Source of the DNA: Bacteroidales bacterium | GTDB taxonomy: Bacteria; Bacteroidota; Bacteroidia; Bacteroidales; UBA7960 | DNA: 20,181 bases | Assembly: GCA_003451785.1 (NCBI GenBank) | Contig: DMJL01000203.1 | Span: 1 to 20,181, forward strand | Direction of reading: 5' to 3' | Part shown: piece after piece, positions 15,206 to 20,181 of the stretch | Layout: every line of letters begins with the position of its first letter | How positions within the stretch are numbered: the first letter of the stretch is position 1 | Notes under the pieces: model-generated | Seen by the model: the letters and a program-made list of their open reading frames with translations, nothing else | Told to the model about the DNA's origin: nothing | Database searches by the model: none | Made by a program: the position numbers and the translations under genes

Positions 15206-16195
15206 TTAGATGTACTTTAACGCTGCCTGTGCCACCAACGCAGGCAGAATTTTCTCCATACAATCGAAATGCCCTTTGGGGCATTTTTTGTAGCCTATTT
15301 TGTGGCATGGACGGCAAGGCAGTCCTTTAATTTCTATCACATGCGACCGCTCGGGGCATTGCGGCATATAGGGGTACATTCCAAATTCGGGAATGGTATT
15401 GCCCCAAATAGAAACTATGGGCTTGCCAAAAGCGGCGGCAATGTGCATCAGCCCCGTATCGTGGGTGATGATTACTGTGGCCTTTTTCACCATTAGTGCC
15501 GACTCATTGAGCGTAAGCTTGCCGCAGGCATTGAAAACTTTGCTTCCAAGAGTTTCGGCTATTTTACCGCCGTTCTCGGCATCATCGGCGCCGCCAAGCA
15601 GCACTACCGGTTTGTCTAAGTATTGGCAGATATCTATAATCTTGTATAAGGGCATGCGCTTGGTAGCGTGCATGCCCCCAATTACAAAACCAATAAACCC
15701 ACTTTTAAAATTGCTTGGAACGATTTCTGGCCATTCTGTAGCTTTTGCCGGAAGGAAAAAGTCGAGACCTTTTTGGTCGTTTTGCACACCGAACTTACTG
15801 GCTGCTGCAAGGTACCTGTCAACGATGTGTGTTGCTGGCAGGCGGTTTATCCTACATTTGGTGAGCAGCCATTTTTCGATATTCAATTTATGAAAACTCC
15901 TTGAAGGTTGCCTGAGTGCAATCTTTAGCAGGGTTGACCTGAGGTTGTTGTGCAGGTCTATGATATAATCAAATTTCTCTGCCCATAGCCGCTTTACAAG
16001 GTCAGCAAGGTTGCCGTCATAAGTGTGCACAAAGTCAATATAAGGGTTGTTGCCCAGAAACGATGCGAAAGCCTTTTTGGTTGCATAATGCACTTCAGCT
16101 TTGAGTCCGGGTGTATTCTTCAGAACGCGCACCACAGGCGTAGTAAGCACAATATCGCCAATGGAGCTGAAGCGAATGATTAAAATTTTAACCAT
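15206..16195 (-). CDS. Glycosyltransferase family 9 (heptosyltransferase-like)
   Basis: The protein resembles ADP-heptose:LPS heptosyltransferases of family GT9, inner-membrane-associated enzymes that add sugars to the lipopolysaccharide core. The N-terminal nucleotide-sugar fold starts MVKILIIRFSSIGDIVLTTP, and the C-terminal half carries ITHDTGLMHIAAAFGKPIVSIWGNT, both diagnostic. A Cys cluster near the end (Cys294, Cys297, Cys305, Cys312; C-x2-C-x7-C-x6-C) could bind a metal. The actual sugar donor is not known. The frame extends to 16249, overlapping the porin gene by 43 bp. I prefer ATG 16195, which gives 329 aa, starts exactly at the fold and leaves 11 bp after the porin stop. It is probably co-transcribed with the porin. 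Confidence 0.88.
   Translation of the reverse strand: MVKILIIRFSSIGDIVLTTPVVRVLKNTPGLKAEVHYATKKAFASFLGNNPYIDFVHTYDGNLADLVKRLWAEKFDYIIDLHNNLRSTLLKIALRQPSRSFHKLNIEKWLLTKCRINRLPATHIVDRYLAAASKFGVQNDQKGLDFFLPAKATEWPEIVPSNFKSGFIGFVIGGMHATKRMPLYKIIDICQYLDKPVVLLGGADDAENGGKIAETLGSKVFNACGKLTLNESALMVKKATVIITHDTGLMHIAAAFGKPIVSIWGNTIPEFGMYPYMPQCPERSHVIEIKGLPCRPCHKIGYKKCPKGHFDCMEKILPALVAQAALKYI
15223..15247 (+). terminator. Hairpin inside GT9 that may terminate the MBL transcript
   Basis: CTGCCTG (15223-15229) and CAGGCAG (15241-15247) form a perfect, mostly G-C 7-bp stem with an 11-nt loop, 19 bp after the MBL stop codon. AATTTTC follows. The sequence also encodes GT9 residues near the C-terminus, so chance is possible. 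With only 2 bp between stop codons, a terminator for either gene must overlap the other. Confidence 0.35.
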
Positions 16196-16206
16196 AAACT
16201 GTGCTT

Positions 16207-17442
16207 TTATAAAAACCTGGGGCGGAAGCGAAGCATTACGAATGCCCAATGGGCGAACTCTTCGTTGCGTCCACCTTTGATTATTTCCATGGATTCGGTG
16301 CCAAACATTGCTGAATATCCAAAGGCCAATTGCGTAATGTCGTTGAAGCTGTAATAAAACTTAGCATCTATTTCTGTGCCCAGAAATTTGTTGATAGCAT
16401 TGCCTTGGTGTACAAAATTGTTTTGTAAGAAGAATAAATGAAGGTCGAGGTCGAGCCTGGTTCTTGGGGTAAAACGAAATTCGCTTCTCAGGTGTGGGCT
16501 AATGAGGCCTGCTCCAAGGGCATCATGGGGCATTCGTGTGAAATAATCCATATAACCTAAGAATGAATGGGCGGCACCATAAAGGAAATCGAAGCCATTT
16601 TCGATTGCATCGGGTTCGAGAGCATTATTACCTGAGAATATCTCTACTCCAAGCATAGATGTAACCTCTGGATTAAAGCGGGCGGTAACGCTTGTATTCA
16701 GATACCAAGCATTGATTTCTGTTCCGATATTCGTTCTTCCGTGTTGGAATGCGGGGTTGATGTTGAAGGTAAGTTTGCCAGAGCGAATCTCTAATGTGGG
16801 TATCCATGTGCCTCTAACATAAAGCAATTCGGGATTAGTAGGATGTTGGAAGCCATCGGCTACACCCATGAGCGACAAGGTGATATTGTCTCCCAGACGG
16901 GTGCGGTAGTGTATGTAATTGAGCGATTTATAGTTGTGTATCCGATAGTCTGTACCAAAAAGAAACATTGCACTTTGGTTAAATGCTGCACCTGCTTGCA
17001 ACTCTCCTCTTCGTCCGATATGCCTTAGGGTAAGGGCATCGTGCTTTTGGCCGGGGAATATCCAATCGTTAATACCAAAGAATCGTTGGTTTTCGAAACG
17101 GATTTCTTGGCGACCTGCTCTTACAAATAAGCTATCGGTAAGGGCCAACTGAACCCATGCTTCGTGCAGATCTAAGGCAGGGCGTTGAACCCGCTGCACA
17201 TCCTGCCCCCAGACCCGTACATCCTGAAAGGAAACTTTGGTTGTAACCCGATCGGTATTGAAGTCGAGAATGAGCCTGGAGCGTTGCCCTACAAAAACTG
17301 CAGCTTCTTCCTCCGGCATGGGTAGCTCGCGGTATCCATGACGATACTCCGAACGAATCAAAACATCACCCGAAAGGGAAAATTGACTAAAGGCCGAAAA
17401 GCCCACCATGACTAAAACAATAAAAGCGGCAACTTTTTTCAT
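16207..17442 (-). CDS. Outer-membrane beta-barrel porin (alginate-export-like)
   Basis: This is a probable outer-membrane porin resembling the alginate-export/AlgE-like barrel family of Bacteroidota. It starts with a signal peptide, MKKVAAFIVLVMVGFSAFSQ, cleaved at about residue 19. The mature part (about 390 aa) alternates hydrophobic and polar residues, with typical barrel segments such as VRAGRQEIRFENQRFFG (107-123) and many Asn/Asp turns. The C-terminus is FRPRFL, ending in Leu instead of the usual Phe/Tyr. Solute specificity is unknown. It begins 157 bp after pstB on the same strand, so a phosphate-related role is possible but only by context. The promoter may be the near-consensus TACCTTTA box at 17469-17476. 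GT9 follows after 11 bp. Confidence 0.8.
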   Translation of the reverse strand: MKKVAAFIVLVMVGFSAFSQFSLSGDVLIRSEYRHGYRELPMPEEEAAVFVGQRSRLILDFNTDRVTTKVSFQDVRVWGQDVQRVQRPALDLHEAWVQLALTDSLFVRAGRQEIRFENQRFFGINDWIFPGQKHDALTLRHIGRRGELQAGAAFNQSAMFLFGTDYRIHNYKSLNYIHYRTRLGDNITLSLMGVADGFQHPTNPELLYVRGTWIPTLEIRSGKLTFNINPAFQHGRTNIGTEINAWYLNTSVTARFNPEVTSMLGVEIFSGNNALEPDAIENGFDFLYGAAHSFLGYMDYFTRMPHDALGAGLISPHLRSEFRFTPRTRLDLDLHLFFLQNNFVHQGNAINKFLGTEIDAKFYYSFNDITQLAFGYSAMFGTESMEIIKGGRNEEFAHWAFVMLRFRPRFL

Positions 17443-17468
17443 TGTGGTATATTTTATTTAGTTATATA

Positions 17469-17509
17469 TAAAGGTAACCGTTAGATATTTTTGTTGATAT
17501 TATCTACCG
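17469..17509 (-). promoter_or_regulatory. Porin promoter region with inverted repeat
   Basis: The minus strand has TACCTTTA (17469-17476), one base off the -7 consensus, 26 bp before the porin ATG. Directly upstream CGTTAGATA (17479-17487) and TATCTACCG (17501-17509) form an inverted repeat with one mismatch, placed where a regulator could act. The rest of the 157-bp pstB-porin gap is A+T-rich, with an all-A/T palindrome at 17577-17591. Confidence 0.35.
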
Positions 17510-17599
17510 TCAGCCATTTTTGCCATATGAAAATTTAGGGCTGAAAAAGTCTAATAATTATTGGCAAAAAAACACATTTTTATAATATAAAACGCAATA

Positions 17600-18358
17600 T
17601 TAATTAAAAGCCCCTTTTAGATATTCGCGGGTTTTCTCCATTTTGGGATTTTCGAAGAATTCGTGTACAGGCCCTTGCTCAATCACTTCGCCAAGATACA
17701 TGAAAACCACATAATCGGCCAAGCGTCGTGCCTGCCTCAAAACATGGGTAACCATTACCACAGTGTAGTTTTGTTTGAGTTCCAAAAACTGTTGCTCAAT
17801 GACTTTTGCAGAAATGGGGTCGAGGGCAGAGGTAGGCTCATCGGCAAGAATTATCTGGGGGTTTACTGCCAAGCCTCTAGCCAAGCAAAGCCGTTGTTGC
17901 TGACCTATACTGAGTTTTATGGCAGGGTCTTTGAGTCTATGTTTTACCTCGTCCCACAAATTAGCTTCCCGTAAGTTTTTTTCTACTAATGGGATTTGTT
18001 GCTTTTTGCTGCGCACCCCATTCAGCGATAGCCCGTACGCCACATTCTTAAAAATACTCATAGGCAGTGGAGATGGTCTTTGCGAAAGCAACCCCATTTT
18101 TCGTCGGATGTCGGTTACATCGGTCGAAGTATGGAAAATATCTTCATTGTCAATAAAAATCTTACCATCAATCTTCACCATGTCGTCCAGTTCAACCAAG
18201 CGATTAAGGGTTTTTAACAAGGTGGTTTTACCGCAACCCGAAGGACCAAGAATTACAGTGAGTTGATTTTCTGGAATTTCTATGTTTACATCCTTTAGAA
18301 TATGATGCTTGCCAAAATGAAGGTTTAGGTTTTGTATGGAAATTTTACCTCTTTGCAT
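17600..18358 (-). CDS. pstB: Phosphate ABC transporter ATP-binding protein PstB
   Basis: PstB is the cytoplasmic ATPase that drives high-affinity phosphate import by PstSCAB. Visible motifs: Walker A GPSGCGKTT (38-46), Q-loop Gln93 in the PstB-type segment SQRPSPLPMSI (92-102), Walker B IILADEP (169-175), ALDPIS (178-183), and switch His205 (VMVTH). The ABC signature reads LSIGQQQRL (149-157), with Ile in place of the first Gly of LSGGQ. The length of 252 aa is normal. It starts 2 bp after the pstA stop, so it belongs to the pstC-pstA-pstB operon. No phoU follows; the next gene is the porin. Confidence 0.95.
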   Translation of the reverse strand: MQRGKISIQNLNLHFGKHHILKDVNIEIPENQLTVILGPSGCGKTTLLKTLNRLVELDDMVKIDGKIFIDNEDIFHTSTDVTDIRRKMGLLSQRPSPLPMSIFKNVAYGLSLNGVRSKKQQIPLVEKNLREANLWDEVKHRLKDPAIKLSIGQQQRLCLARGLAVNPQIILADEPTSALDPISAKVIEQQFLELKQNYTVVMVTHVLRQARRLADYVVFMYLGEVIEQGPVHEFFENPKMEKTREYLKGAFN

Positions 18359-18360
18359 AA

Positions 18361-19209
18361 TTACTTGATGATGGATTTCTTAAAACGGTTGCCAAAATAT
18401 CTGGATGCCAAACTTACCAAAAGGATAATTATGGTAAGCAATAGCGCGGTTGCGAATGCCCTGTTTTGCACTTGCTCTATGGGCGAACCAAGCTGGAAAA
18501 ACACTGCCAAAGGCAGAGTAGCAGTTTGGTGGGTAAGGGATGTTGGGATATTATCGGAGAATCCGGTAGTGAAGAGTACTGCTGCAACATCGCCAATTCC
18601 TCGTCCAAATCCTAGCAATACCGCAGTAACTATCCCGGGAAGGGTTTGCCTTATTAAAACTCGGAAAGATACTTCAGCCTTAGTTGAACCCATGGAGAAG
18701 GCTGCTTCCAACAGAGTGATGGGTACATTCTTCATTACTTCGTCCATAGAACGGGTTAGGATAGGCAAGATGAATAGCCCTATGGTAATTATCCCTGCCA
18801 ACAGGCTTGCCTTAATGCCAAAAAAAATCATCAGTGTAAATCCAAATGCGCCATATACAATTGCGGGCATTCCCCACAGCAAATCGAGTACAAATCGAAT
18901 GGAATTTACAAGTTTCTTATTCTTGCGGTAGTGGATGTTCATTGCAATGGCTAAGGGCAAACTCAGCATGAGTGCCAAAATTACTGCCCCAGCAGAAAGA
19001 TAGAGCGAGCCGATTATTGCATTGAGCAATCCTCCATCTCGACCGATGTAAAATCCCCCTTGAGGCGTTTGACTTACCAACTCCCAAGTAAGGTGAGGAA
19101 GACCTCGATACACAATGCTGAAAATTATCAAAAACAGAATCACGCCTAACGAAATCACACTTAGAACCATTAGACCATGAAAAATTTGGGCTTCAATTTT
19201 TTTCCACAT
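18361..19209 (-). CDS. pstA: Phosphate ABC transporter permease PstA
   Basis: PstA is one of the two inner-membrane subunits that form the phosphate channel. About six hydrophobic helices are visible, at roughly 12-37, 64-94, 107-133, 137-157, 195-220 and 255-275 counted from the TTG noted below. The ABC-permease EAA loop is at about 168-197 (LLEAAFSMGSTKAEVSFRVLIR), and GRGIGDVAAVLF follows, the PstA counterpart of the usual Gly-Glu motif. ATG 19209 begins MWKKIEAQ, 5 bp after the pstC stop. A TTG at 19218 would add three residues and overlap the pstC stop by 4 bp, suggesting translational coupling; both starts are plausible. Confidence 0.93.
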   Translation of the reverse strand: MWKKIEAQIFHGLMVLSVISLGVILFLIIFSIVYRGLPHLTWELVSQTPQGGFYIGRDGGLLNAIIGSLYLSAGAVILALMLSLPLAIAMNIHYRKNKKLVNSIRFVLDLLWGMPAIVYGAFGFTLMIFFGIKASLLAGIITIGLFILPILTRSMDEVMKNVPITLLEAAFSMGSTKAEVSFRVLIRQTLPGIVTAVLLGFGRGIGDVAAVLFTTGFSDNIPTSLTHQTATLPLAVFFQLGSPIEQVQNRAFATALLLTIIILLVSLASRYFGNRFKKSIIK

Positions 19210-19214
19210 ATTTG

Positions 19215-20120
19215 TCAAATGCGCTTTTCAAGGTTTATAATCAATGCCCTCGACATAATGTTGAAAAACATTACTACTACCAACAAAATCAAGGCTGAAA
19301 ACATCAGTGCAGAATCGTACATGGGAATAGACATCATCTCTCCGTAATTGTTGGCGATGAGCGCGGGTAGGGGGTAGCCGGGATCGAAAATGCTTTGGGG
19401 TACTCCCACCACATTTCCAACCACCATAAGCACTGCTATGGTTTCGCCAAATGCCCGCGAAATGCCCAACCCAAAAGCAGATACAATTCCGGGTATTGCC
19501 TTGCGAAGAACCACAAACTTAATGGTCTGCCACTTGGTAGCCCCCAATGAGAGCGAAGCCTCCGAAAGTTCATGGGGTACGGTTTTTATAACCTCTATCA
19601 GAATATTCAACACAAACGGTATGAGCATTACCGATACTACCAATGCGCCGGCCAATATGCTGAAACCTGTAGTTTGGTAGCCCAGAAAGGGCGCAAGGTA
19701 ATCCCGTACGAAGGGGACAATGATTAAAATACCCCAAACTCCATAAATCACCGATGGAATACCTGCCAATATATCAACTACAGGCTGAACCAACCTGAGC
19801 ACCTTAGCTGATGCGTATTGAGTAAGATAAATTGCCGAAAGCATACAGATGGGCGCAGTGAGTAATACTCCCAAAATGGTAACATATACAGAACTGATAA
19901 TGAACGGATAAAATCCAAATTCGCCCCGCATGGGCCTCCACTCCGAAGAAAACAGCAGGTGCCAAAGCCCATTAGTTTCGATAACCAAAGCCGACCTTAT
20001 GAATAGAATTGTACCAATGATGATGGGCAAAAGAATAACCAATCCAATTACAATCTTTATCCAAACCGACCAACTTTTATCGGTGAGCTTCCTGAATTTA
20101 AAAAAAATATTGTTAGTCAT
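19215..20120 (-). CDS. pstC: Phosphate ABC transporter permease PstC
   Basis: PstC pairs with PstA as the second inner-membrane subunit of the phosphate transporter. Six hydrophobic helices are visible, the first at 20-42 after a short cytoplasmic N-terminus. PstC-typical sequences are FGFYPFIISSVYVT (68-81), LAGIPSVIYGVWG (118-130) and SRAFGETIAVLMVVGN (221-236). The EAA loop is at about 185-212. The length of 301 aa is normal. The ATG at 20120 lies about 60 bp from the window edge, so the promoter and any pstS would be to the right. It is the first visible gene of pstC-pstA-pstB. Confidence 0.95.
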   Translation of the reverse strand: MTNNIFFKFRKLTDKSWSVWIKIVIGLVILLPIIIGTILFIRSALVIETNGLWHLLFSSEWRPMRGEFGFYPFIISSVYVTILGVLLTAPICMLSAIYLTQYASAKVLRLVQPVVDILAGIPSVIYGVWGILIIVPFVRDYLAPFLGYQTTGFSILAGALVVSVMLIPFVLNILIEVIKTVPHELSEASLSLGATKWQTIKFVVLRKAIPGIVSAFGLGISRAFGETIAVLMVVGNVVGVPQSIFDPGYPLPALIANNYGEMMSIPMYDSALMFSALILLVVVMFFNIMSRALIINLEKRI

Positions 20121-20181
20121 AGATTAATAGCAAAACACTGCTAATACATTAATTGACTGCAATTTCGGGGAGTCTTTGAAG

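Noticed and set aside
18332..18931. 199-residue plus-strand open frame
   Set aside because: It is antisense to pstA, which has clear permease motifs; no independent signal supports it.
20149..20181. Possible 3' end of a gene upstream of pstC (minus-strand frame ending LQRLPEIAVN, stop at 20149-20151)
   Set aside because: Ten residues cannot be assigned to PstS or anything else, and other frames also stop nearby.

Overview
The window looks like chromosomal DNA of a member of the Bacteroidota. The evidence is a gldE-gldD gliding/T9SS pair, Bacteroidota-type versions of pyruvate kinase, KBL, DsbD and GT9 enzymes, almost no Shine-Dalgarno sequences, and repeated matches to the Bacteroidota -7 promoter element TAnnTTTG just upstream of likely starts. 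The order or genus cannot be fixed from the sequence. I see no tRNA, rRNA, CRISPR array, transposase or phage gene. Most of the window is housekeeping sequence; the one gene with an accessory character is an AAA_14/DUF4143 ATPase.

Layout, left to right. Positions 1-446 are non-coding and hold a tandem intergenic inverted repeat, small palindromes and the gldE promoter. gldE and gldD (447-2470, +) encode a CBS-domain membrane protein and a lipoprotein of the gliding/secretion machinery. They converge on a minus-strand group: pyk (pyruvate kinase), a secreted serine beta-lactamase-like protein, and kbl (glycine C-acetyltransferase) with a clear intrinsic terminator. About 600 bp without a convincing gene follows; it contains a perfect minus-strand terminator hairpin that no recognised gene uses. 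Then come tilS (tRNA-Ile lysidine synthetase) and a three-domain DsbD-type thiol:disulfide transporter on the plus strand, the latter ending in a strong hairpin. An M20 amidohydrolase (-) is divergent from the AAA_14/DUF4143 ATPase (+), whose promoter matches the Bacteroidota consensus at both boxes and is overlapped by a 20-bp palindrome repeated in part 22 bp downstream.

A small metallo-beta-lactamase hydrolase (+) follows, ending 2 bp from an oppositely oriented GT9 glycosyltransferase. GT9 lies 11 bp downstream of a beta-barrel porin on the minus strand. The right end is the phosphate-uptake cluster pstC-pstA-pstB (-), tightly packed, running left into the porin and GT9. pstS and phoU are not visible; pstS may lie beyond the right edge.

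How the genes relate: gldE/gldD belong to the cell-surface machinery; pstCAB imports phosphate across the inner membrane, and the porin could pass a solute across the outer membrane; DsbD supplies reductant to the periplasm; pyk, kbl, tilS, the M20 enzyme and the MBL hydrolase are metabolic or maintenance genes. I found no clearly new multi-gene system. The best leads are the ATPase operator/promoter arrangement, the unassigned minus-strand terminator before tilS, and a possible structured element at about 14353-14452.
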